This document shows, one piece after another, positions 11,258-25,400 of a DNA stretch of 64,000 nt; within the stretch, counting starts at the first letter, position 1, and each line of letters starts with the position of its first letter. Made by a program: the position numbers and the translations under genes. Below the pieces are notes generated by a model. It saw only the letters and a list, made by a program, of their open reading frames with translations, did not search any database and was not told the origin of the DNA. Source of the stretch: Nymphaea colorata. Its lineage: Eukaryota; Streptophyta; Magnoliopsida; Nymphaeales; Nymphaeaceae. The stretch covers positions 24,823,662 through 24,887,661 of the forward strand of contig NC_045143.1 of assembly GCF_008831285.2 (NCBI RefSeq), given 5' to 3'.

Positions 11258-12998
11258 CTCTGGTTGTATGAACAATTTTCTTGTTAAAAGATGCAGGTGT
11301 GGTTTCAGTTGGTGAACGGGGCTAAGTGTTCTGCTGAAGCTGGTGGCTTGGTGAATGATGAAGTGTGAAACAATGTATCGCAGCTTCAACTTGATCTGTT
11401 CTCTTCAACTCAACTGCCAAGAAAGAGTGAAAAGTGAAGCAGCGGACAAAATGGAATACCAGATGATAGCAAAACCAGGTGCCGGCCAATTCATTGTGTG
11501 ATCTAATTCGTTGTCCTGGCCACTTGACAAGGTTTTTAATTTTTCCTGTATCTTGGAGATCAAGGTACAGCTTCTGCTTGTAACTGTAGCATGTCTTGTG
11601 TTTATGCTGAGCGCGTCATAAAAGGAATGAAAGGGACTACTTCGCACATTTTTTGGAAAAAGTTCTGGAAAAAAACATAAATAGTTAAAAACACGTCTAC
11701 CCTTTGTAGTATTGCTAAATAGTACACGTAGATTTTCTCATCTTTAAATATCCATCGCGAACTGTTAAGTTAATGAAAATTTACTAGTTTGCTCTCCAAA
11801 AAAAAAAAAGAGAAATGAGAGATATATTTATCTGGCAAAAAAAAAAGTTTTGCATGGATTTTCAGCATTGATGACAAAAATGTTCACTTTGAATGTGGTT
11901 AAACATGGATTAGTAACATTGTTCGGTACTTTTAGTTAAAGAGACTAATATAAACTAAGCAACATGATGAAGGGATTTGTTTATATTAACTGAAGGGATT
12001 GTAGGCATTTTGTCTTTAACCCCAACTTTAGTGATCAAGAACTTCCACGGAGACAACAAATGTTGCTCAACTATTGCCTAAGGGTTTGTTTGATAAGCCC
12101 GACTCTTTTCTAAGGTGTACTGGGAGGGTGGAATTTTAAGTACTATGTGAAAGATTCGAAACATGTTCTGTACCCGTGTTATGCCTTTGCGAAGTAAAAT
12201 TCCAGGAACAAAAAAGGTTGGCCTTAAGGTTGCAAATCCAGATTTTTAATTCAGTTTTTTGCACTTTTCAAGTTCTTAAAATCTTGGTTTTTTATTTTTC
12301 AAAAAGGTGCAGTGTTTGGTAATCATTGTAAATCTGAAAAACAGATCTCGTTTTCATTTTTATTTGGTTTAGATGTACCCATGGAAAATCTGAAAACTTC
12401 TCTCTCACTCTTTGCATTCCTGCATACCCATCATCTGATTTGGGCGGAATAAATCAGTTCTTATAAACCCCATCAGCTGACTTGGGCTAAGTATAACAAA
12501 CATGCTGGGCTGGAGTGAGTGGACAAACAACTCATCCATTGAATTTAAACTATCTTGACATGCTAACTAACCACAAAGTTCAGTTTCCTAAAGCTGATAA
12601 AAGACTTCAACGTTTGCAGTCGCAAGGCTTGTTCCAAGAGCCTATTTTGACCATCACCGCGGGATCTTCTTCGGCAGTTGATACCGAACTTGTAGTAGGA
12701 TCAATTTCGAAGAATTGCAGTAGCACCTGCTCTAAATCCTTTAGAGTATAAGAAAACTATTCCTTTAGTGGCTGTTTGGTAACAGTAACACAAACTTGCT
12801 TCAAAAAAATGGGCAGATTGTTTGAAAGTGTTTTATGAATCTGTTTTACTTTTTGAAGGCATATTTATGGGATACTAACAATATGGGATACTAACAATAT
12901 GGGATACTAACAACGTGTTATTATTGCCAAACAACTCCTTAATAATATAAGATTTTAGCATAAATGAAAATGTGTATTTAATAGAGTAGAGAATTGAG

Positions 12999-13042
<44 letters not shown>

Positions 13043-13485
13043 TTATACCAGTCAGCTGTCGATGACTAAACATCTAAAAATGGTCACTTAAAACACATGC
13101 CAACCCAACTTATTATGGTGTTGTAAAAGCGAAGGCTGCATGTTTGTGTTCTAATAACTAAACCTTGTCATGTTCCACATGCCGCGTGACAGTGCAGGGC
13201 TACATGAGTGATGATTGAATGAATTTCCAGGAGTTTCCTGGAGAAATAGAGGAGCATTTTCATCATCGGGACTTGATGCTGGAGCGTGCTCATACCCATT
13301 TTATACAGACCGGGAGCTCCGAGCGGTTGATGCGCCGAGAGAAGGTTCTGAAATTTCCCAAAAAAAAAGCCGAAACTCTCCTTGATGTTCTTTCATTCTC
13401 TTCCATCAAACACGCCGTAGTTCTTACGGTGAGCAAAACAGTACCAGCCTCGGGCGCTTTTACATTTCTTCAAGGAGAGGGATAG
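11258..13485. other. Intergenic region between the GT47 and helicase genes
   Basis: This holds the 3' UTR of the GT47 gene and the promoter and 5' UTR of the helicase gene. It has poly-A runs (11797-11810, 11838-11848), a GGGATACTAACAATAT unit repeated nearly three times at 12868-12915, and an AC/AT microsatellite. The ORFs at 12515-12751 and 13219-13485 have no recognisable domain. The two genes are in tandem on the plus strand. Confidence 0.6.
12998..13040. repeat. (CA)n(TA)n microsatellite
   Basis: CACACACACACA runs directly into about 13 TA dinucleotides in the intergenic region. Confidence 0.85.
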
Positions 13486-16400
13486 ATGAGCATCGGCAGC
13501 AGCAAGATGGACGGAGGCAAGGGTAAGAAGGGTTCTTCTGGAATCTCTCTCCAGCAATTCATCACTACTACGATGCCCCTGATCGACATGGAGAAGGTTC
13601 TTCCTCTTCCGCGTACTTCTGGCCGTTGCTAACTATTTGGGCCGACTACGATGCCTGTCGGATGCTCATATTACGATTATTTTTTCCAACCTTTGAATCT
13701 TAAAGTTTTCTGTGTTTACGTTAATAGGAAGCTGAAATAGCTGCAGCTTTAGATTCCGGTTCACCAGTTCCTGCAGCAACTGCTCAGAAACGCAACTCTG
13801 TGCTTTTTAATTTGAAGTGTACTGATGTCCAGGTACTCCTCGATTGCACATTCATTTGGTGCCTTCATCAGTCGACTTGCCTTGCTTTCCGTCAATTCAT
13901 GCTTCCATTTCTTGTTATTTCCTCAGACAGGGTTGATGGGAAAGGCCCTTCTTCTTTTCGAACCAAATAAAGGGGACGTTCTTCCTGCTCATAAGGTGAT
14001 GCATATTTCTGTAGCAAATATACTTAGCTATTTTCTCCTTTTCCTGCGGCTACCATTCGTGAAGCAGATACCTTCGCTGAGCATAGTGGTGGCATCTTTT
14101 GCTTTGCTTTATAGGTGATGATTGCTATTTATTTCCATTTTTTGTCACGAACATTGTCAGTCCCTCTTTTATGCTTATTACGAAAAAATTTATGTTCAAA
14201 TGGCATACTAATCATCCGGACGAAGAAAACTTATGCAATTGTAAACTTCAGATGTCACATATGCACGCATGAGAGATATATTTACAAGCTCACACATAAA
14301 TACGCGCTCCCTCCGTTACATACTCCATTGCATGCCATGTTGGTCTTCCATTTCGTTCTCTACCAGCTAATGGTGTCTATCGCAACCATTTCTGAGGGCG
14401 TACATTCTCCTTTCCTGATGCAGTTTGGGCCTCATGATGTAGTTGTTCTAAGACAAAATAAGGCCGAGGCAGGGAGTGCCTCTCTCGGTCAGGGAGTGGT
14501 GTACCGTCTGAAGGTATTTTCTTCTGCATGGTTGTGGGCCTATCCAATTTCATGTGTTATGGAACAAAGCCTTTTGCTTTGGTGTTGCAACATGGTCACC
14601 AGATCACCTTTCTATCATTCTTCTTATTCTCTTCGTCTGTCTGCTTCTTTTCTTCTTATTTGCTTGTTCACTTTATGTTCAGGATTCATCAATTACAGTT
14701 GCTTTTGATGACATTCCAGAAGATGGCTTAAATGTGCCCCTCAGGCTTGAAAAAGTTGCAAATGAGGTGAGCAGCAATTATATATGTTGGTATTCTGTGT
14801 TAAGCTTTGGCAACATGTGCCATGTATGGGTGACTGACACATGACCTCCCATTGTAATTGAGCTGCTTTTCCTGTGTGCAGTTGATGCTTCATTAATCTC
14901 AATTTCAATTGCTAAGAATAGGAATACATGATATTTGATTTTGTGTGATGATATGGGCAAAGTGTTGAAATTGTGATGGAGTTGATGCCAGATTGATTCA
15001 ATTTTTTTTATCTAGCTGTTGGTGGCTGGTCTGATGTCAACTACATTTTTTTTGGCACTGCAGCTAAGGTCTTTGGCTGCTTGCAGTGGAGATCAGATCC
15101 GTTTTTGTTATGGTTCTGTTAGATTCAGATCTGATATATATATTGCTGCGAGTTGGGATGTATGGGTGACTGACACATGACCTCCCATTGTAATTGAGCT
15201 GCTTTTCCTGTGTGCAGTTGATGCTTCATTAATCTCAATTTCAATTGCTAAGAATAGGAATACATGATATTTGATTTTGTGTGATGATATGGGCAAAGTG
15301 TTGAAATTGTGATGGAGTTGATGCCAGATTGATTCAATTTTTTTTATCTAGCTGTTGGTGGCTGGTCTGATGTCAACTACATTTTTTTTGGCACTGCAGC
15401 TAAGGTCTTTGGCTGCTTGCAGTGGAGATCAGATCCGTTTTTGTTATGGTTCTGTTAGATTCAGATCTGATATATATATTGCTGCGAGTTGGGTGTTTGG
15501 CTGAGTATTTTTACTTCTGCAGTTATCTCTGATCTGACACAGGTGGATCGGATCTGGCATGGCATGATTTTTATTCACATTTGATTTCAGTTTTTGATAG
15601 TTTCTATTAATTGAGGGCGTTGTAGTGTTGTTGATCGTTGGTGCACGTTGAAAGTTAGGATAGTGATTCATAAGGCTTCAACATTCTGCACCTTGAATTA
15701 TCGTTCTTCAAGGATCTCACGTACTTCGTTGTATGTGGGTTTTTACCAGGTTTTATGGGATCTTCACCTAACATTCGTTATAGTGTTTGACAAACTGTGA
15801 GGTGGTGCAAGGTGAGGGTGATCGGTGACGAATGTGAGGTGACGAGCGTGTACGGCGTGTTATTTCTTGGGTATAATACGTCGAAATTATATATCTTGGG
15901 AAAATCTGGGGAAATTTTTTAATAAATCAAAAGAAACTTGAAGATTAGGTAAAAGTGAAATAAATAAAAAAAATTAATAATAAGACATTGAAAAATGATT
16001 ACATAAAATCATAAACATGATAGGATGTGGGTGAAAAATAGTACATTAAAAGCAAATGATAGCCATATGTAGGATTTACAAAATAATAAATTTGGTTGGT
16101 CCCCATGCTAGACCCAATTTACTCTGGCGCATGATATGAAAGCTGTTATGAAGGAGTTAGTGCTATGGGTTAGGGGTTTCGTTGGAGCAGCTGGGATCTC
16201 TCTCCCTTTCTTCTTTATTGCATCTGATTTTTTGTAAACCATCTCTCTCTCCTCTTTATTACATAATTAATCTTCATTACTACATGCACCTTTCAGCTAT
16301 CTCTCTTCTTTATTATGCTTAATTTTCTGGTCAGTCACCTCTCTCTCTTATTTAATACATTTGAAAGATAGAAACTCACGGTTTGGCTGAACACTTTGTT

Positions 16401-19400
16401 GCAGCCTTGAGACGTGGAGAGAGAGAGAGAAAGAGTTGAAGACGTGAGAGTTGGGGGGGGGAAAACTTAATCTATTCACTAACCCTAATCTCTATTATAA
16501 AGACATTAGGGTAGAAAGGAGATTTACAGAGTACATCAATCTAAAATAAAGAAAATATTAAAGAGATCTTATAACTCTTTAATATTACAAAGAACCACCT
16601 ACAAACATAAACTCTTCTAATTTCAACACTCCCCCTCAAGTTGGAGCATACATATTAAACATGCTCAGCTTGCCACAACATTTAGAGAAATCACCAATAG
16701 GGAGAGATTTGGTGAAGACATCCGCATACATATTAATCAATTTAGTATTCAGAACACTGGGGGTAGTGATGGGTTTGCAATTAGTGATACCTGCCCTGTC
16801 CAAAACATCAAGGGTATACTTGTGCTGTGTAAGAGTCAAACTATCATTTGTCCTGTCATGTTCAACACCCAAAAAATATCGTAATTCTCCCAGATCCTTC
16901 ATCTTGAATTCTTGCTTCAACATACCTTTAACATAAGATATATGTGAAGAAGAATTCCTAGTTATAACAATATCATCAACATAGATAAGTAACCAAGTGG
17001 TAACTTCTCCAGTATGATAGATAAACAAAGAGTGATCAAGAGAGCTTCGGAAAAAATCAACTTGTTGTATATGATGAGAAAAACGATCAAACCATGACCT
17101 AGAAGCTTGCTTCAACCCATATAGAGACTTGTGTAATTTGCAAACCCATTTTTGAGGATCATGAGTAGTGTAGCCAGCCGGAGGTTGCTCCATGTATACC
17201 TCTTCCTTAAGAATTCCATGAAGAAAAGCATTTTTTACATCTAACTGATAGAGAGGCCATCCATACGAGACTGCAAGAGAAATAATCACACAGATTGTTC
17301 CCATCTTGATGACTGTACTGAATGTTTCATCATAATCTTCCCCATATTGCTGAGTGAAACCGCACGCTACAAGTCGTGCTTTATACCGATCAATGCTACC
17401 ATCTGGCTTATATTTCAGTTTATAAACCCATTTGGATCCTACAACATTCTTATCAGCTGGACGAGGGACAATCTGCCAAGTCTGACATTCATGCAAGGCT
17501 GCCATTTCCTCATTCATAGCTTCAACCCAATATTTTTCCTTACTCGCATTGTGATAAGATTTTGGTTCCACCTTTTTGCTGACTTCTGTCATAAACAGCT
17601 GAAAATCCAAAGAAAAATTGTTATAGCTCACCCATCTATCAATAGGATGTCGCACGCGTTGTGATTGGCGTGGAACTGCAGTAGGAACTGATCGCCTAGA
17701 ATACACCAGGTCTGAGAACCGATCATGTATAGGTGGCTCATTGGGCTGAGAAGATGAAGGCATGCTGTCCAAGGAAGTAGTGCTGCTCAAGGAACTATTT
17801 ACAGATGTCTCGGGCTCATTAACAACTTGCTCATTGTGCTCAGTCAACATTTCTGCCCTTTGTCTTAAGATTTCAGCATGAAGCTAAGTATCATAAACTT
17901 CATTTTTGTCCTTGAGTGTCACAGAAGTAGCCTTGGGATCCTGTAACCTGTTTTCATCAAAGACAACATGCCGTGAAATATGTACACGCCCAGTTTTAGG
18001 GTTGTAACACCTATAACCCTTGTAATTTTCTGCATACCCTATAAATCTGCATAAAATAGCACGATCTTGAAATTTGTTTCGCAAGGAAACATCAACATCA
18101 ACATGCACATAGCACACACATCCAAAAACACGCAACTCCTCATAACGTGGCTGTTCTTGGTGTAAAAGAAAAAATGGTGATTTTCCATCAAGCAAGGCCA
18201 ATGGCAATCGATTTATAACATGTACAGTCGTATGGAAAACCTCGGTCCACAATGTCGTAGGTAAGTCTGTTTCATGCATCATGCTGAGTGCACTTTCAAC
18301 AATATGCCTATGTTTCCTTTCAGCAATTCCGTTTTGCTGAGGTGTATGTGGACATGAAATTTGTCTAGTGATCCCATTATCTAGTAAGTACTCAGTAAAT
18401 TCATTAGAAATAAATTCACCACCACCATCACATTGAAAATGCACAATATTACTGGAGTATTTATTTCGAACCAAGGCATGAAATTGAGTGAATAAGCGGA
18501 AAACTTCTGATTTGTGTTTCATGAAATGGATCCAAGTATATCGGGAATATAAATCAACAAAAATGACATAGTATCTACTCCCAGAAGAAGGAACTGGAGC
18601 AGACCCCCAAACATCAGAATATATGGTGTCAAAAGCCTTTGAAGCTCTTTTATTTATTAATTGAAAGGGAAGGGCATGACTCTTACAGATATGACAACTC
18701 GAGCACATGCTGGACTCACTAACATAACTCAGACTGGACTTATCTAAGAGCCCGTATGCAACAAGATTTCGAACAAAAGATTGACTACAATGAGCTAACC
18801 GACCATGCCAAATGGATGGCTTATTATACTCTGTGACATTGACTTCACTATGACTTGGAAAACATGAATCGGAAAGGTGAGGTTTTGACATCTGTGGAGC
18901 TCCTTCAAGGACATACATATCTCCTTTGCGAGTGCCCTCAGCGAATGTCTTCTTGGTTCGAGCATCCTTGACATAAACAGTAGAGGGTGTGAATTCAACA
19001 GAGGATTGAGTATCATCAATAAGCTTGGACACTGAAATAATATTTTTCTTGACACTTGGAACAACAAGAACATTCTTTAATGGAATCGAAGAAGAGCCCA
19101 TAGAAATTTGTACATTTCCAATGTGTGATATTGTGTGATGGGAACCATCTCCCGTGACAACTGAGCCTTTATCTAAGTAAGGGAGAGCACTAGAGAGATT
19201 ACCTGCGTCACCAGTAACATGAGCTACTGCTCCAGAGTCCACATACCATTCTCTTTGCTCGTTTTGTTTCAAATGAAGCTTAGACAGGGCTGTCATGAGG
19301 AGTTGTTGTACGTCTGCTGAAACATTAAATGTCTGATTTGAGCCAGATGATGATGAAGCTGACCTTGCTGCTGCCTTGTTCTCACCTCTAATTTGATTAT

Positions 19401-22400
19401 TTTTGTTCTGCGGATTGTGCCAACATTCTGACTTTACATGCCCTCTCTTGTTGCAATAGAAACAAGTCGGAACCCTTCTAGATGTGGCAGAAGTAGTATT
19501 CATGCCCTGTGGTGTTGGGAGAATCCCTCTTCCCATTCCTGCCTGAGGAGTCCAAGTACGAGTGCGATTCCCTTGCAATGCATGCGTCCCTGTGATCAGT
19601 ACATTGTGACTGTTGGAAGGAATCAAATTCTGTCGCTGAACACGACTAGCTTCGTGTTGGAATAACTTAGCCTTGAGATCTTCGAAAGATGGAAGTACAG
19701 GTAGGACTTCAAGGCTGTGCAAAAAATATCAAAATCTGTTCCCAGTCCACTCAAGGCTTGTTGCACTTTGTCCTTGTCGCTGACGGGATGTCCAATGGCA
19801 GCAAGTTGATCACTTACACTTTTAATTTCATTCAAATATTCCAAGACAGTACGCGTCCCACGCTTGATGTCCTGAAATTGCCTTCTTAACTGCAGAAAAT
19901 GTGCTTCGGATACTTGAGAATACGTGGTGGCAAGGGTAGACCACAACTCTAGGGCTCATCAATACCTCCTAATACTTCCTCTGACAAAGTAGAAGTAATA
20001 TAGGCAACAAGGGACTGGTCGTGAGCCAGCCAAACTTCATACTCAGGATTATTTTCAGTAATGGTTTCATATTCAAATCTGATTTCACTCACAGCCGCAG
20101 CCCCAGCAGCTTGATCTCCCACTACGGTGTTCTTCACTTCACGGTCAATATACATAGGAGGTGCTGGAGTGGTCCCATCGATATGCCCGTAGAGTCTATG
20201 ACTTTTAATAAAAGGGACTATTTGACGTTTCCAAGTCAAATAGTTACTATGATTCAGCTTTTGAGAAATAAGTTGGGAGAGAAAGCTAGAAGATAGAAGA
20301 GAGGGAGTCGGCTGATCCATAATTGAATAAAAGTGATTACGGTAGACCACACGAGCAAGATTTAGGGCAACGACAGAAATTAGGGCAAAACGATGAGAAA
20401 TTAGGGCAAAATGATTAGGCCAAATCAATTAGGGCAAATCACGCAAGATTTAGGGCAGAAACTGAAAAGAGGGATAACCACGCCAGAAAGGAAAGAATTT
20501 AGGGCAGATTAGGGCTAATCACATCAAACTGAAATCACTCACCGGAGGACGATGCAACTTGGCTCTGATACCATGTAAGAATCTTCACAAAGAACTCGTC
20601 TCTCCGTATGCAAATCAGATATATTGAAAGGAGAGGATGAAAGAAGACGATGGAGGAAAAGGGAGCAGCCAGCTTAACACAGCCCTGCGTTCCTTGATCT
20701 TTTAATTAATTAATAACCCTAATAGGTTACAACAGATTTGTACATAAAAATATAAAATATTACAAGAGAGCCACCGCCTAGTAACTTTAGGCGTGTGGAT
20801 ATAAAGAGAATAGATCGGGTCTGAACAGACCCGATCCCCATACACTAACAATTCCCAGGTGCCTCGCTCAACTAATGCATCCATCTCATCTTGCATAGCC
20901 TGTTTCCACTGGGTATCTAATAAAGCCTGCTGATGATACGTAGGAATTGTATGAGCAGTCAGAGCGGGAATAAACTGTTGCATACTTTTACCCACACCGT
21001 CAGTAGACAAAAAATGAGATATAAGATGCAGAGTACATTGTCGCTTGCCTTTGCGAAGAACAATAGTAAGTCTTGACGGGGATCAGACAGACCAAGGCTA
21101 CTCACTTCACATGAACTTATCTCCTGAGAAGCGGTTGGCGAAGGATCATGAGAGGGGCCCCGTCGACGTGTGTAGACCAGCGGAGGATCACGAAACTTGG
21201 ACACTACAGCCGGAGAGTCTTTAGAAGGAGATTCAAAAGGGAATGACTCTAAAGGAATAGGAGGAATAGGTAGTGGGTCTGGTGACCATGGCATCTCAGT
21301 AGAGATAGACTCAAAGAACGTGACATCCGCACTGATATACTCCCTTTCAGTTAAGGGGTCAAAACATTTGTAGCCTTTATGGTTTCTGGAGCAGCCTATA
21401 AAGATGCACTTAATGGCTTGGGCACCCAATTTATTACGTGTGGGTCCAAGTATGTGAACAAAACATGTGCAACCAAATACTTTGGGAGCCACTCGAAATA
21501 AGGGTCGGGGATGCACAAGTTTAATGGGAACCTTGTTAATGGAAGATGAGGGTAAACGGTTGGTTAAATAACAGGCAGTGAGGATGACATCTCCCCAAAA
21601 GTATGCAGTAAATTAGTATGAAGCATTAGGGAACGAGCCACATTTAAGAGTTGGTGATGTTTACGCTTAGCTACTCCATTTTGTTGGGAGGTATGAGGAC
21701 AAGTAAACTGAGGACAAATGCCATTATTAGAGTAAAACTTCATTAAGGTAGAGACTTTGAACTCAAGGGCGTTATCAGTGAGAATGCTTTTAACAAGAAT
21801 ACCAAACTGGGTCTTTATAATAAGATTTTTGAGAGTAAATACTATTTCAGACCTTTCTTTCAAAAGGAAGACCCAAGTGACTCGAGAATAATCATCAACA
21901 ATGCTATGTGACACAGACACAACAATCTGGGTCAAGTACCGGCGTCAACACGCCGACACGCGGATCCCGACACTGTGACACTGCTGGATACGTTTTGGAT
22001 CGGGTCTGGGTCAGACCCGATCCAAACTACCTTTCATAACCTGATTTCTGTTTTAACCCTCGACGACTTATGCTTTACCCTTTACCTTCGACGACCTCAA
22101 CGACTTGCGGCGACAACAGTTCGGCAATGGCGGGCGACAGCGACGAGCTCCGGCGATCGACGGCGACATCCGGTGGCGTCCGGCGGTAGCCGGCGACAGA
22201 CAGGTAAGTTTTTTTTTTTTCTTTTCGATATTAGAAGTTAGGGTTTCATGCTTCATTTGGGTTTTTTTAGTTTAGGGGTTTTCTTGCCGATTTGGGGATG
22301 TTTTCGTTTGAAGATTGGACTGTTAATGATCTTATTCTTCAATGCTATGTGCGATATTTTCTTTTTTTGTTTGATTTGGGGATTTTGCTGATTTGGGGAT

Positions 22401-25400
22401 TTTGCCTTCGTGTTTGTATTTGTAGAAACACGCAACACACGAAGGGAGAAGAAAGGAACACACGGTATACGTGGAAAACCTCAGAAAGAGGAAAAAACCA
22501 CGGGGAAGCTCTAACCTAGGTGCACCACCGCAACCCTAGGAGAGAGAAAATCTATTCACTTAACTCAACAGTTACACATAAGTGAAGAATATATAAGAGG
22601 GAGAGAAAGAGTGCCGCCTAGGGTACCGAGCCAGCCTCGGTACCCATGCCCCATGGGACCGGGTCCAGATATGGACCCGGTTCCCCATTACAATCTATTT
22701 TAACACTCGCCCTCAAGCTTGGCATACATGTCAAACATGCCAAGCTTGCTAACATTTTTCTCAAATTGAGATGTACATAAAGACTTAGTTAAGACATCAG
22801 CAACTTGATCTTCAGACTTCATATAGGGCACGATCAACTCCTTTGAATCTATGCGTTCCCGTATGAAGTGGCGATCGATCTCCACATGTTTAGTTCTGTC
22901 GTGCAGGACTGGATTGTTTGCCAAGTTAATAGCTGACTTGTTGTCACAATACATCCTCATCTTCTCTTCCATTTTCACTCCAATATCTGCTAAAAGAATT
23001 TTGAGCCATAACATTTCTGTAACCCCCATAGCAACCGCCCTGTATTCAGCCTCAGCACTGGACCTGGAACAAACTTCTTGTCTTTTACTTCTCCATACCA
23101 CCAGGTTACCTCCAAGAAAGATGCAGTATCCTGTGGTAGACCTTCTAGTATCTGTGCATCCTGCCCAGTCGGCGTCAGAGTATCCTTCAATGCTGAGTTG
23201 ACCTTGTCAAGTATAGAGCAGTCCTTTCCCTGGGTCATTCTTTAAGTATCCCAATACTCTTTCAGCACTTTTCCAATGACAATCAGTAGGGGCATGTATA
23301 AACTGACTTAACACACCCACAACATATGTAATATCCGGGCGAATAAGAGTGAGATAAATGAGTTTACCAACCAGCCGCTGATACCTCCCTTTTCCTTCCT
23401 CATCCAAGATCGTCCCAGTTTTGACACTTATTCTTGTGCCAGACTCCATTGGAGTAAGAAAGGGCCTCCATCCCAGTTTACCTGTCTCTTTTAGAAGATC
23501 CAAAGTGTATTTCCTTTGGCTCATAACAAGTCCAGTCTCAGATCGTGCGATCTCAATTCCCAAAAAATACCTCAATTTACCTAGATATTTGAGATTGAAT
23601 TCAGCAGCTAACGTTTCTTTCATCTTCCTTTTTTCTTCTTCATCATCACCTGTGACAATCATATCATCAACATATACAAGTAGAAGGCTCACCAGACCAT
23701 TTCTCTGCTTGATGAAGAGGGTGTGATCACCATTTCCCTGTTTATATCCATTAGTCTTCATCACAACCCTTAGTCTTTCAAACCACGCTCTAGGGGACTG
23801 CTTGAGACTATACAATGCTTTCTTGAGATAACAACACTTTCCGTTCTGCGCATATCCAGGCAGCATGCTCATATAGACTTCTTCCTCAAGGTGACCATTC
23901 AAGAAGGCGTTCTTGACATCAAGTTGGTCCATGCTCCACTTCTTTTGCACTGCCAGAGCTAAGATGACCCTTACTGTCTTCAGTTTAGCAACGGGAGCGA
24001 ACGTCTCAAGATAGTCAATCCCATATTTCTGGCTAAACCCCTTTGCAACGAGACGAGCTTTATAGCGTTCTACAGTGCCATCAGGTTTGTACTTCACAGT
24101 AAACACCCACTTGAAACCAACTAAGTGAGTTCCCTTGGGAATATCAACAACCTCCCACGTATTGTTCTTTGCCAGGGCGTCCATCTCCTCTGTCATGGCC
24201 TGTAGCCATTTAGGATCCTCCCTGGCATCTTCCACTGACCTGGGAATAACAGCCATAGATAAAGAGGTAATAAAACACTTATAGTCTTTACTGAGTTTAG
24301 CATACGAAACAAATATCTGAATAGGATGAGAAGTACATGACCTGGTGCTTTTGCGCAGGGCTATGAGAAGATCTTCATTCATTGGACTTGGATCATCCGG
24401 GGAGCTCACAAGGTTGGGATTGGTAACATCAACAACCTCCATCACATCCTTCTTCTTTCTGTTGTAAACCTGACCAAACAAATGATCACGGGACTGTTCT
24501 TCCACAGGGCCCCCCTCCATCTGAGTGTCTCTGTCCTCACTGATTGTGTCTACCACACTCGGAGAACTAGCCGTGTAATCCAAGAAATCCGTGAACTGAA
24601 TCAACTGATGCGAAGAATACTCTTCCACTCTCTCACCTAGACACTCCCCTTGAAGAGGATTTGCAGGAAAGTATGCCTCATGTTCATGAAACATCCCTGG
24701 AGACATATACTCTGGAAGTGCTAGGATCGACACACTTGTATCCCTTCTGGATGGAGGAATACCCCAAAAAGACCGCTTTGATGGAACGAGCATCAAGTTT
24801 CTTGAGAGTGAGACTATGATCATGGACAAAACAAACACACCCAAACACCCGAGGGGTCAAAGGCCAGGGATTCTGAGTAGGCCACAAAACAGAATAAGGG
24901 GAATGACCATTCAACACACGAGTAGGCATACGGTTAATGAGATGAGCACTAGTGAGAAGTGCATCACCCCAGTACCGCTTAGGGACACGACGTTGAAACA
25001 TAATGGCCCGGGTGACATTTAACAAATGATGGTTCTTCCTTTCAGCCACGCCATTTTGAGGAGGTGTGTAGCTACAGGATGTTTCATGTATAATACCCTT
25101 ACTTCGCAAGAAGTCATCAAGGGATTGGGAGACATACTCTCGAGCATTGTCAGTACGAAGGGCCTGAACAGAGGTCTGGAATTGAGTTTCAACAAATGCA
25201 ACGAAGTTTTTGACAATGCCGGGAACTTCACTACGTTCTTTCAACAAATACACGAACGTACACCGAGAGTAGTCATCAATAAGAGTCATGAAATAATGAA
25301 AACCACGACAAGTGGGTACTCCGAAGGACCCCAAACATCAAAGTGAACCAAAGCAAATGGACGGTTGGTTTTATTGAACGAAATAGGGTACGAGGCCCTA

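Larger units (their letters stand above)
16730..20850 (-). mobile_element. Copia element B (family B/E), truncated remnant
   Basis: A minus-strand element nested in A. It has its 5' LTR (20574-20850), a PBS (complement of GGCTCTGATACCA abutting 20574), a leader, gag and pol to mid-RT. The 3' LTR, polypurine tract and RNase H are gone, so no target duplication can be checked. The base right of its LTR resumes A's coding sequence (ERGTWEL). Confidence 0.85.

Noticed and set aside
14115-14708. 197-codon ORF overlapping helicase exons 4 and 5
   Set aside because: Crosses two clear GT-AG introns in a different frame from the conserved exons; no domain.
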